Source: CAXMST01 sp963700785
Lineage (GTDB): Bacteria > Actinomycetota > Thermoleophilia > Solirubrobacterales > 70-9
Length of the DNA: 64,000 nucleotides
NCBI GenBank assembly: GCA_963700785.1
Contig: CAVOYZ010000008.1
Location: 124,001 to 188,000 of the forward strand
Reading direction: 5' to 3'
How positions within the stretch are numbered: position 1 is the stretch's first letter; each line of letters begins with the position of its first letter. Position numbers and translations under genes: made by a program. Below, piece after piece: positions 37,340-45,376 of the stretch. Below the pieces are notes generated by a model, which was given only the letters and a program-made list of their open reading frames with translations, was not told where the DNA came from and made no database searches.

Positions 37340-38839
37340 TCAGACCAACAGGCGGACGTCGGAGATCTCGACCCGAAAGCCGTTGTCCCCCTCGGGCGCC
37401 GGCGCCAGTCCGACGATCCAGATCAGGAAGTAGCGGTTGGCTGCGGTCGAGTCGAGCGCGATCGTCTCCGGGCTGTCCTCGATCGTGATCGGCCCCGCGA
37501 GCGGCGTCCCCCAGCCGCTCAGATCCGTCGGCGGGGCCGACTCGCCGGAGCCGAAGACCTCCGCCGTCCAGCCCGGCTCCGCCGAGGCGATCGTGATCGC
37601 GGTCGGAGCCACCTCGCCCTCGGCCTCGAGCACCAGCCCGACGCCGTCCTTGATCCCCGCGAAGTCCTGCGACTCGTAGGTCTCGGTCGTCCAGGCGGTG
37701 CCGCGCGGGTTGCCGTCGAAGGCGTTGCCGAGCAGGTCGGAGCGCTCCTCCTCGTCACCCGGAGCCGGGTCGAAGTCCTCGGCCGCGACGATCGTCACCG
37801 GCTCCCCCTCGACGCCGCCCACCGCCGGCGCCTCCCGCGAGGGCCCCTCGTTGCCGGTGAACGCCGCCAGGCCGATCGCGGTCGCCGCCGCCGCGATCAG
37901 CAGCAGCGCGCCGGCCCAGGAGATGCTGCGGCGATTGAGCAGCCGGCGGCGCCGGCTGGGAACCGAGGCGAGCACGGTCGTCGCCTCGCCGGTCGAGCGC
38001 CCGGCCCGGGCGACCTCGACCTCGAGCGCCCCTTCGAGCTCGGCGAGGAACGAGCTCATCCCCGGGTAGCGATCGCCCGGATCCTTGGCAACCGCACGCT
38101 CGAGCGCCGCGGCGAGGGCGGCCGAGGTCTCCGGCCGCTTGCGCTGCACGTCCGGAACCGCGTCGTTGACGTGCTTCATCGCCACCCCGACCTGGGTCTC
38201 GGCGTGGAACGGGACGTCGCCGGTGAGCATCTCGTAGAGCACGATGCCGAGCGAGTAGACGTCGGTTCGCGCATCGACGGGCTTGCCCATCGCCTGCTCG
38301 GGCGAGACGTAGTCGGTCGTCCCCAGCACCCGCCCGGTCGCCGTCAGGCCGTGTACCTCGAGCGAGCGGGCGATCCCGAAGTCGGTGATCTTCGCCCGGC
38401 CCTCGGCGTCGATCAGGACGTTCTGGGGCTTGACGTCGCGGTGGATCAGGCGGGCGCCGTGGGCGCATGCGAGCCCGCGGCCGATCTCGATCGCGTAGGC
38501 CGTCGCCTCGTCGAGACCGAGCCGTCCGTCGGTGTCGATCCGCTTCTTCAGGGTCTCGCCCGGCACGTACTCGAAGACGATGTAGGGATGGCCCTCGTCC
38601 TCGCCGGCGTCGATCACCGCGACCAGGTTCGGATGCGAGAGCGAGGCCGCCGCCCGCGCCTCGCGCCGGAAGCGCTCCAGCTGGTCGGCCTGATCGGAGA
38701 TCTCCCGGTGCAGGACCTTGATCGCGACCTGCCGGTGGAGGGTCTCGTCGAGGGCGAGGTAGACGGTCGACATACCGCCGCTGCCGAGCTTCGACTCGAG
38801 CCGGTAGCGGCCCGACAGCTGTGTCCCGCTCATCGGCAT
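37340..38839 (-). CDS. Ser/Thr protein kinase with extracellular discoidin-like domain
   Basis: 499 residues from ATG 38839 (ATG 38833 equally possible). Kinase domain about 11-275: LGSGGMSTVY, Lys41 in VAIKVL, IHRDVKPQN, DFGIARSLEVHGLTATG, SPEQAMG. A basic juxtamembrane segment and one transmembrane helix (about 316-338) lead to about 150 extracellular residues with a discoidin/F5-8C-like pattern: DGNPRGTAWTTETY, GVGLVLEAEG, FLIWIVGLAP. Comparable domains occur in actinobacterial kinases and MurJ (MviN) proteins. Convergent with ddl (24 bp) and divergent from the DsbA-like gene (138 bp). Confidence 0.88.
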   Translation of the reverse strand: MPMSGTQLSGRYRLESKLGSGGMSTVYLALDETLHRQVAIKVLHREISDQADQLERFRREARAAASLSHPNLVAVIDAGEDEGHPYIVFEYVPGETLKKRIDTDGRLGLDEATAYAIEIGRGLACAHGARLIHRDVKPQNVLIDAEGRAKITDFGIARSLEVHGLTATGRVLGTTDYVSPEQAMGKPVDARTDVYSLGIVLYEMLTGDVPFHAETQVGVAMKHVNDAVPDVQRKRPETSAALAAALERAVAKDPGDRYPGMSSFLAELEGALEVEVARAGRSTGEATTVLASVPSRRRRLLNRRSISWAGALLLIAAAATAIGLAAFTGNEGPSREAPAVGGVEGEPVTIVAAEDFDPAPGDEEERSDLLGNAFDGNPRGTAWTTETYESQDFAGIKDGVGLVLEAEGEVAPTAITIASAEPGWTAEVFGSGESAPPTDLSGWGTPLAGPITIEDSPETIALDSTAANRYFLIWIVGLAPAPEGDNGFRVEISDVRLLV

Positions 38840-38977
38840 CAGGGACGGCTCGGGTGTCGGGGCTGACTGCCTGCTTGCATCGGCATGAGTATTTTCGATC
38901 CTTGCGGCCGCTGCCGTTGCCGAAGCTGGGTGGCGGGCGCGGGTTTGCGGGCGACCGTGTGCGACACAGGAGGCATG

Positions 38978-39871
38978 ATGGCGGCTGAGGTGGTTGAGGT
39001 GCGTTGGGCCAGCGACCCGGCCTGCTCGTGGTCCTGGGGCACCGAGCCGAAGCTGCGACGGCTGATCTGGGAGTTCGGGGAGCAGCTCCGCTTCAGCTGG
39101 GTGATGGGCGGTCTGGCGCGGAGCTACGGGGCCTCCTATCGCGACTCCGAGGGGAACATCGGCTCCGGCGGCGACTGCTACCAGGACCTGATCTCCCACT
39201 GGCTCGATGTCGGCGCGGAGACGGGCATGCCGATCGATCCGCGGCTCTGGACCAAAGCGAAGCCGACCTCGAGCTATCCGTCGTGCCAGGCCGTGATCGC
39301 GGCCTCCGAGCAGGGGTGGGAGGCGGGCTATCGCTACCTGCGACGGCTGCGCGAGGGCTGGATGACCGAGCGCAAGAAGCTCGACCACGCCGAGGCCCTG
39401 ATCGCCGAGGCGGCGAGCGCCGGCCTCGATCTCGATCGGTTCGAGATCGATCTGCGCTCGCACGCGATCGTCGAGGCGTTCGGCGCGAACCTCGACGAGG
39501 TCCGCGATGCGCCCGCGGAGGCCCGCGAGCAGGGCAAGGTGAAGCTGACCGAGGGCAACGAGCGAGTCAGCTTCCCGAGCGCCTGGTTCGTCGGCCCCGG
39601 CGGCAGCCGCCACGGCGTCTACGGCTGGCAGCCCTACGAGCGCTACCGGGACGCGGCGCTGGCGGCCGGCGCCGTGCCGATCGACCCGGGGCCGGCGGAC
39701 CCGGTCGCCGTGATCGAGCGCTTCGGGTCCTGCGCGACCCGCGAGATCGAGGAGCTGACCGGCCGCCCGCGGCCGGTGGTCGAGGCCGAGCTCTGGGCCC
39801 TGGCGCGCGACTGGAAGCTGAAGGCGACCCCGGTCCTGACCGGCGTGCTCTGGGAGCGGCCCGGTCCCTAG
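38978..39871 (+). CDS. DsbA-family / thioredoxin-fold protein
   Basis: 297 residues. The N-terminus VVEVRWASDPACSWSWGTEPKL has the position of a DsbA/FrnE active site, but where C-x-x-C is expected there is only one Cys (ACSWSW), so a disulfide oxidoreductase role is doubtful; glutathione-S-transferase-kappa or adaptor (YjbH-like) proteins have the same change. A winged-helix-like C-terminal region (CATREIEELTGRPRPVVEAELW) follows. No signal peptide. Two adjacent ATGs exist; the second has better spacing from AGGAGG. Stop codon interlocks with that of the convergent P-loop gene (CTAG). Confidence 0.75.
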   Translation: MAAEVVEVRWASDPACSWSWGTEPKLRRLIWEFGEQLRFSWVMGGLARSYGASYRDSEGNIGSGGDCYQDLISHWLDVGAETGMPIDPRLWTKAKPTSSYPSCQAVIAASEQGWEAGYRYLRRLREGWMTERKKLDHAEALIAEAASAGLDLDRFEIDLRSHAIVEAFGANLDEVRDAPAEAREQGKVKLTEGNERVSFPSAWFVGPGGSRHGVYGWQPYERYRDAALAAGAVPIDPGPADPVAVIERFGSCATREIEELTGRPRPVVEAELWALARDWKLKATPVLTGVLWERPGP

Positions 39872-40887
39872 ACCGTGACGATCCCGAGCTTCGCCGCCAG
39901 CAGCTCGTCGAGCTGCGGGCCCGAGGCCGGGTCGAGCGCGTTCAGCGCCGGCAGGCCGGTCAGCTTGCCGACCAGCTCGATCGCGGCGCTGGTGCTGGTC
40001 GCCCTCCCCGAGACGAGATCCGGCTCGTAGTCGAAGGCGCGAACGACGCCGGTGACCGCGTAGGGGTCGGAGGCGCAGAGAACGGTGCAGGCGACCCGCT
40101 CCCCGAGCGCCGCGATCGCGGTATCACCGTTGTAGGGCTCGAGCGGCGAGGCCCCGGCCTCGGCGACGACCACGTCGGGATCGCCGTCGGCGAGCAGCGC
40201 GAGCAGTGTCTCGAGCGCCTCGGCGTAGGCGGCCGCCGGGACCGCCGTCGAGGGCACGCCGGCGTCGGTGAAGTCGACGATCGGGTCGGCTCCGGCATCG
40301 CCGAGCGCGAGCACGTCCCGGAATCTCCCGACCCCGGTCAGCTTCGCCGCGGCGACCCGCAGCCCGAGTCGCCTGAGGCTGCGCACCGCGGCCTTGCCGG
40401 TGACCGTCTTGCCCGCCTCCATCGAGGTCCCGGTGATCAGCACGATCGGGGCCGCCAACCGCTTGCCGGACCCGGGCCGGACGCAGCCGCGCATCGTCAG
40501 CACCGATCCCTCCCGGTGGGCGTGGCCGCGATAGCGCAGCTTGGCGATCGGCGGCGCCGGTACGGCGGCCGAGGTACAGCGGCCGAGGACGCCGCCGGCG
40601 CTCAGGGTCTCGAGCTCCAGGTCGTCCCCGACATCGGTCCAGTCACCGACGATCTGCAGCGTCGCCGCCCGCCGGCCGAGGGCGCCGACGAGTCGATCGC
40701 CGGGCATCACCTCGACCGCGCGGCCGACCGGGTTCTCGATCGAGTAGGGGACCGAGCCGCCGCCGGTCACCTCCCCCAGCACGTAGTCCCCGGTCGCCCA
40801 CTCCGATCGCGCGACCGGCTCGAACGAGGCGGGGTGCGACTCGAGGCTCGCGATCCGCGTGATGCTGGTCAGAAACGGGCCCGGCAA
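39868..40887 (-). CDS. P-loop NTPase-like protein, BioD/DUF1611-like
   Basis: 339 residues. The N-terminal 145 residues are strand-rich and unfamiliar (YSIENPVGRAVEVMPGDRLVG, RCTSAAVPAPPIAKLRYRG). From about 146 there is a P-loop domain with GTSMEAGKT at 153-161, a KLTGVGRF segment and DVVVAEAGASPLEPYN, resembling dethiobiotin synthetase and the C-terminal half of DUF1611 proteins. Substrate unknown. The TTG start is 1 bp after the M20 peptidase stop, so it belongs to that operon and may act on the same small molecule. Confidence 0.65.
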   Translation of the reverse strand: MPGPFLTSITRIASLESHPASFEPVARSEWATGDYVLGEVTGGGSVPYSIENPVGRAVEVMPGDRLVGALGRRAATLQIVGDWTDVGDDLELETLSAGGVLGRCTSAAVPAPPIAKLRYRGHAHREGSVLTMRGCVRPGSGKRLAAPIVLITGTSMEAGKTVTGKAAVRSLRRLGLRVAAAKLTGVGRFRDVLALGDAGADPIVDFTDAGVPSTAVPAAAYAEALETLLALLADGDPDVVVAEAGASPLEPYNGDTAIAALGERVACTVLCASDPYAVTGVVRAFDYEPDLVSGRATSTSAAIELVGKLTGLPALNALDPASGPQLDELLAAKLGIVTV

Positions 40888-40888
40888 C

Positions 40889-42100
40889 TCAACCCGCTCC
40901 GTTCCCGTCCTCGATCGGCTCGAGCAGCATCGCCGCCAGCAGCGCGGCGCGCTCCGGCATCCGCGGGACGATCACGTGCTCCTCCGGGGCGTGGGCGCCG
41001 TCGCCGACCGCTCCCATGCCGTCGAGAACCGCCGTGTGCTCTGAGGCGAGGTTGCCGTCCGAGGCGCCGCCGACGGCCGCCTCGTCGAGGTCGATCCCGA
41101 GCCTCGCGCCGGCGGCGTGCGCCGCCTGCCAGAGCTGCCGGTTGCGAGGGGTTCGCTCCAGGGGCGGTCGCCCGAAGCCGCCGCTGACCTCGATCCTGAT
41201 TCCGGGCTCGACGGCCTCGAGCGAGAGGATCTGGCGCTCGATCCGCTCGGCGTCGGCGGCGTCCGGCACCCGCGCCTCGACCCGGGCGACCGCCTCGGGG
41301 GCGATCACGTTCGCCCCGAGCCCGCCGTCGATCGTGCCGACGTTGACGGTGATCCCGCGCTCGCGGTCGTTGAGCTCGAACAGCCGCTGGACCTGGCGCG
41401 AGAGCTCGAGGATCGCGCTGACGCCCTTCTCGGGCTCGATCCCCGCGTGGCTCGCCTGGCCGTGGATGCGGAGGTCGAAGCGGCCGACGCCCTTGCGGGC
41501 GGTCTTCAGCGCGCCGTCCTGTCCGAACGAGGGCTCGACCACGAACGCCCGCGCCGCGTTGCGGGCGAGACGGACCGAGTGGGTGCGGGAGTCGGGGCTG
41601 CCGATCTCCTCGTCCGAGCAGACCAGGATCAGCGGTGGGCTCGCCGGCTCGAGCCCGAGCTCGGCCAGCGCGTCGAGCGCGAACAGCGTCTGGACCAGGC
41701 CGCCCTTCATGTCGAAGACGCCCGGGCCGTGCAGCCGCTCGTCCCGTCGCACGATCGGCATCCGCTCCAGCGTGCCCAGCGGCCAGACCGTGTCCAGGTG
41801 CCCGAGGATCAGCTGGAAGCCGGGCGCCGGCCGGCTCGCGCCGGGGTAGGAGAGCAGGTGCGGACCGACGTCCTGGCCGGGCAGGACCTCCGCGGCGTAG
41901 CCGCGCGCGTCGAGCTCCCGCGTGAGCAGCTCGAGCATTGCCACCTGCGCCGCCGGCTCCCTCGAGGGAGACTCGGCCGCCGCCAGCGTGCAGAGCAGCT
42001 CGGCCATCTCCTCCTGCCGGCCGCGCAGCAGCGCCAGCAGCCTGTCGCCGTCGGCGCCGACACCCGTTGCGGGTCGTTCGGAGCCGCTTTCGACGCTCAA
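40889..42100 (-). CDS. M20-family metallopeptidase (carboxypeptidase G2-like)
   Basis: 403 residues, cytosolic zinc hydrolase cleaving amide or peptide bonds of small N-acylated or glutamate-containing substrates. Metal ligands are present: His101 and Asp103 in GHLDTVW, Asp130 in GPGVFDMKGG, Glu164-Glu165 in SDEEIGS, Glu in VVEPS, and a C-terminal His in APEEHV. The dimerisation domain insert is complete. TTG start overlapping the flavin-reductase stop (TTGA). Operon partners give no clear substrate. Confidence 0.88.
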   Translation of the reverse strand: MSVESGSERPATGVGADGDRLLALLRGRQEEMAELLCTLAAAESPSREPAAQVAMLELLTRELDARGYAAEVLPGQDVGPHLLSYPGASRPAPGFQLILGHLDTVWPLGTLERMPIVRRDERLHGPGVFDMKGGLVQTLFALDALAELGLEPASPPLILVCSDEEIGSPDSRTHSVRLARNAARAFVVEPSFGQDGALKTARKGVGRFDLRIHGQASHAGIEPEKGVSAILELSRQVQRLFELNDRERGITVNVGTIDGGLGANVIAPEAVARVEARVPDAADAERIERQILSLEAVEPGIRIEVSGGFGRPPLERTPRNRQLWQAAHAAGARLGIDLDEAAVGGASDGNLASEHTAVLDGMGAVGDGAHAPEEHVIVPRMPERAALLAAMLLEPIEDGNGAG

Positions 42101-42702
42101 CGGCGGAACTCGGCCGGGAACGGGAACGAGCGCGTCTCGCCGATCTCGGCGAACCGGCCCGGGGGCAGGTAGGCGAGCAGCGGCGCCTCGGCAAGCAGCT
42201 CGGCATCGTCGACGTCATCGCCCCGCAGCACGTCATCCGCCGCTGCTGCCGCGACGACCCGGCCGATGATCAACGAGTTCACCCCGTAGCCGTCGAGCAC
42301 GCGATCCAGCTCACACTCGAGCCAGAGGTACGCCCCGGTGACGAGCACCCCGTCCACGCTCGAGGCGGCGTCGGTGCCGAGCGCCGCAAGCGCGGGCTTC
42401 GAGTCGTCGGCATCACGTGGCGAGGCGGTGAGGCTCGAGGCGACGACCTGCTCGGGTCGCGGGTAGCTGACGGTGAAGGCGCCGGTCCGCTCCGCGTTGC
42501 GCTGAGTCGCGTGGCGCGGGCTGCAGGCAAAGCAGTAGTGCTCGCCCCAGCCCAGCGGCATCGCCATGTGCTTGGGCGCGAGGTCGTGACCGCCGTCCTC
42601 CTCGATCGTCCCGACGATCACCAGCGGAGCGACCATGAAGACCCGTCTCCAGAGCTCCTCTCCGATCGGCAGCTGCCTGCGGTTCTCCGCGCCCTCGTTC
42701 AT
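42097..42702 (-). CDS. flavin reductase-like split-barrel protein
   Basis: 201 residues from ATG 42702. FMN-binding split barrel: VFMVAPLVIVGTIEEDG, APKHMAMPLGWGEHYCFACSP, RTGAFTVSYPRPEQV, and GVLVTGAYLWLECELDRVLDG. This fold supplies reduced FMN to monooxygenases or acts as an FMN-dependent oxidoreductase. No monooxygenase is nearby. It heads a leftward three-gene operon with the M20 peptidase and P-loop protein and is 102 bp downstream of purM's end in the opposite reading direction of transcription order (purM lies further right on the same strand). Confidence 0.8.
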   Translation of the reverse strand: MNEGAENRRQLPIGEELWRRVFMVAPLVIVGTIEEDGGHDLAPKHMAMPLGWGEHYCFACSPRHATQRNAERTGAFTVSYPRPEQVVASSLTASPRDADDSKPALAALGTDAASSVDGVLVTGAYLWLECELDRVLDGYGVNSLIIGRVVAAAAADDVLRGDDVDDAELLAEAPLLAYLPPGRFAEIGETRSFPFPAEFRR

Positions 42703-42804
42703 GGCAGAGACCCTGTCCGAGCCTGGCTGCAACCGCATCCGTACGCTCTACTGAGCCCCGCTCGGGGGCTCACCGGCGGGGCCGCTTCGCGACGAGCACG
42801 CCGG

Positions 42805-43818
42805 TCAGGACCGCGCGACCTCGCCGGCCGCTGCGGTTACCCGCCCGATCCGGCCGCTGCCCGGGTGGTGCGCGGACAGCAGCTCGACCGCGGCGTCCGC
42901 GTCCGCGTCCGGGACGACGACGACGAAGCCGAGCCCCATGTTGAAGACCGCGTACATCTCGTCGATCTCGACCGCGCCCTGCTCGGCGATCAACCCGAAC
43001 ACGGGCGGGACAGGCAGCGGCGCGCTGATCTCGTAGCCGACCTGCCGCGAGAGCCTGAGCAGGTTGTTGAGCCCGTCCCCGGTGATGTGGGCCAGGCCGC
43101 GCACGTCGGCGGCCGAGCCGAGCAGCTCGAGGACCGCGCCGACGTAGATCGTGGTCGGCTCGAGCAGGACGTCGCCGAGCGCGCGGCCGAGCCGCTCGTC
43201 GTCGAGGGGGATCGCATCGAGCGCGCTGCGCGCGAGCGTGTAGCCGTTCGAGTGCAGGCCGGAGGAGGGGAGGCCGATCAGGGCGTCGCCGGCCTCGATC
43301 CGCTCGCCGCTGACCACCGAGTCGAGCTCGACCAGACCGATCGAGCTGCCCGAGAGCTCCCAGCCGCTGACGACGTCCCCGACCTGGGCGATCTCGCCGC
43401 CGGGGATCTCGATTCCGCTGAGCTCGGCGCCGCGGCGGAGCCCGACGCCGATCGCGCCGATCACCTCCGGGTCCGCCTCCCGGCAGAGGATCGTGTCGAC
43501 GAGTGCGATCGGCTCCGCACCGACGCAGACCAGGTCGTTGACGTTCATCGCGATGCAGTCGATCCCGATCGTCTCGAAGCGCCCGAGCCGCTCGGCGAGG
43601 ACCATCTTCGTCCCCACCCCGTCGGCGCCGAAGGCGATCCCGAGCCGCTCGTCGATCCGCAACACACTGGCGTAGTGGCCGGGGAGCGGCACCACGCGGG
43701 ACGGCTTGCCGGTGTCGATCCGGCTCAGCGAGGAGAGCAGCGCCTCGACCGCGGAGTCGGCGGCGGCCTGGCTGACGCCGGCCGACTCGTACGCGCGCTG
43801 CCCGGCGGGCTCAGTCAT
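42805..43818 (-). CDS. purM: phosphoribosylformylglycinamidine cyclo-ligase
   Basis: AIR synthetase, fifth step of purine synthesis. 337 residues. Markers: YESAGVS at the N-terminus, FGADGVGTKMVLA, IAMNVNDLVCVGAEPI, GLPSSGLHSNGYTLAR, LAHITGDGLNNLLRL and MYAVFNMGLGFVVVV. Complete. Its ATG lies within the end of uppP (8-bp overlap), so it is the last gene of a dedA-uppP-purM transcript; no other pur gene is in the window. Confidence 0.95.
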   Translation of the reverse strand: MTEPAGQRAYESAGVSQAAADSAVEALLSSLSRIDTGKPSRVVPLPGHYASVLRIDERLGIAFGADGVGTKMVLAERLGRFETIGIDCIAMNVNDLVCVGAEPIALVDTILCREADPEVIGAIGVGLRRGAELSGIEIPGGEIAQVGDVVSGWELSGSSIGLVELDSVVSGERIEAGDALIGLPSSGLHSNGYTLARSALDAIPLDDERLGRALGDVLLEPTTIYVGAVLELLGSAADVRGLAHITGDGLNNLLRLSRQVGYEISAPLPVPPVFGLIAEQGAVEIDEMYAVFNMGLGFVVVVPDADADAAVELLSAHHPGSGRIGRVTAAAGEVARS

Positions 43819-44650
43819 CGCCCTGATTCAACCCGAACCGGCGGCGCCAGACCAGCGCGGCCAGTCCGAGCCGATAGGCGGCATACGGCCACAGGGCCCG
43901 GTCGCGCTCGACCAGCTTGATCAGGCCCTGCGAGGCGAGGGTCGAAGCGAAGGCCACGACGGTGCCGATCAGCAGCGAGCGCCCGAGCCCGCGGTCGACG
44001 CCCCGCTTCCGCAGCCGCACCCCCTTGAGCAGCGCGGCGCCGCCGATCACCGGCAGCGCCACGGTCCGCGACAGGAGGTTCGCCTGGGCCCGGGTGAAGC
44101 CGCGCCAGCGGGCCACGGCCAGCGTTGCCCCGTTGCGGGAGACCCCCGGCGCAAGCGCCGCCGCCTGCCCGAATCCCAGCGCCAGCCCATCGCCGGCGAG
44201 CGCCTCGCCGCGACCCCGGGTCTGCGGGCGGGTGTCGGCGGCGAGCATCGCCACGGCACCGACCGCGAGGCCGGCCGCGGTGCCGCCGGGACCCCCGAGC
44301 CGGCTCTCGATCTGGCGCTCGAAGACGAGACCGGCGGCGGCCGGGGGGATGAAGCTGAGCGCGATCACCGCCAGCCGCCGTCCGTCGAACTCGCGAAGCT
44401 CGGACGCGATCAGCTTCCGCTGGCCGATCAGCAGGGCCAGCGCGCCGCCGCCGTGAACCGCCACCTCGAAGGCCTTGCGATGCTCGGGGTCGAGTCCGTG
44501 GTGGTTCCAGCCGCAGAGCCACGGCAGCAGCCGCAGGTGGGCCGAGCTGGAGACCGGCAGCAGCTCCGTCGGCCCCTGTAGGGCGCCGAGGATCGCTGCG
44601 TGGAGCGGGCTCAGCGCCTCGTCGCGGCGAGCCGCGTCCCCGTTTCGCAC
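43811..44650 (-). CDS. uppP: undecaprenyl-diphosphatase (UppP/BacA)
   Basis: Integral membrane phosphatase that turns undecaprenyl diphosphate into the monophosphate carrier; confers some bacitracin resistance. 279 residues, about eight helices. Signature 1 QGPTELLPVSSSAH at 25-38 (with catalytic Glu), signature 2 PGVSRNGAT at 168-176 with the catalytic Arg. Both are slightly variant (Asn for Ser in the second). GTG start shares a base with the dedA stop, so the two membrane proteins are coupled. Confidence 0.93.
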   Translation of the reverse strand: MRNGDAARRDEALSPLHAAILGALQGPTELLPVSSSAHLRLLPWLCGWNHHGLDPEHRKAFEVAVHGGGALALLIGQRKLIASELREFDGRRLAVIALSFIPPAAAGLVFERQIESRLGGPGGTAAGLAVGAVAMLAADTRPQTRGRGEALAGDGLALGFGQAAALAPGVSRNGATLAVARWRGFTRAQANLLSRTVALPVIGGAALLKGVRLRKRGVDRGLGRSLLIGTVVAFASTLASQGLIKLVERDRALWPYAAYRLGLAALVWRRRFGLNQGDD

Positions 44651-45291
44651 TAGGCGGTCTCCGCCGCCTCGGCCTCACCGCCGGGGTCCCCTCGGCGCCA
44701 CCGGATCAGCAGCCAGACCCCGCCCGCCAGCAGGGCCAGCGCGATCGGATAGTCGAGGTAGTGGAGGTAGTCCCGCCACTGCTCCCAGTTGTCGCCGACC
44801 TCGCGCCCGAGCAGCCCGAGCATCAGGACCCACGGTATGCAGCCGGCCAGCGTCAGCAGCGTGAAACGCCAGAACGGCATCCGAGCGACTCCCGCCGGCA
44901 GCGAGATGAAGGTGCGGATGATCGGCAGCATCCTGGTGAAGAAGACGGTGGCGTCGCCGTAGCGCTCGAACCAGCGATCGGCCACCGCGAGGTGCTTCTG
45001 GCTGATGTGGATCAGCCGGTTCTTCTCGAGCAGCTCGAGCCGCCCGTAGTAGCCGACCGCGTAGGCGACCCAGGAGCCGACGACGTTGCCGAGGACCCCG
45101 GCCGCCACGATTCCGAGCAGGGTCATGTTGCCCTCCGAGACGTTGAAGCCGGCGAACAGCATGATCGCCTCGCTCGGCACCGGGATGCAGGCGCTCTCGA
45201 GCAGCATCAGCAGGAAGACCCCGAGCAGGCCGACGGAGTCGATGAAGCTCGTCGCGATGTCGACGATCGGATCAACTATGAAGTCGGTCAT
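44650..45291 (-). CDS. DedA-family membrane protein
   Basis: 213 residues, about five or six hydrophobic segments including two re-entrant-like ones: LESACIPVPSEAIMLFAGF at about 31-49 and FFTRMLPIIRTFISLPAGVARM at about 118-139 with the conserved Arg residues. Some DedA proteins (UptA) return undecaprenyl phosphate across the membrane, others handle phospholipids or act in selenite uptake. Direct coupling to uppP favours the undecaprenyl-phosphate role here; this is inference. Head of the leftward operon and divergent from the polysaccharide locus. Confidence 0.92.
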   Translation of the reverse strand: MTDFIVDPIVDIATSFIDSVGLLGVFLLMLLESACIPVPSEAIMLFAGFNVSEGNMTLLGIVAAGVLGNVVGSWVAYAVGYYGRLELLEKNRLIHISQKHLAVADRWFERYGDATVFFTRMLPIIRTFISLPAGVARMPFWRFTLLTLAGCIPWVLMLGLLGREVGDNWEQWRDYLHYLDYPIALALLAGGVWLLIRWRRGDPGGEAEAAETA

Positions 45292-45341
45292 TGCTGGATC
45301 AACGGTCGCTGGGTGAGGAGCTTGCGCGTCGGAGCCCGCCG

Positions 45342-45370
45342 TTGCGCTGCGCTCAACGGCACTTTACCCT
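45342..45370 (+). promoter_or_regulatory. promoter candidate of the polysaccharide locus
   Basis: TTGCGC (45342-45347) and TACCCT (45365-45370) with exactly 17 bp between. The expected transcription start, 7 bases after the -10, falls on the ATG at 45377, predicting a leaderless mRNA for the CapD-like gene. Confidence 0.45.
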
Positions 45371-45376
45371 GTGCGC

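Noticed and set aside
41938..43920. 660-codon rightward open frame opposite purM and the flavin reductase
   Set aside because: Antisense shadow; no domain, while the opposite strand has complete purM and a flavin-reductase fold.
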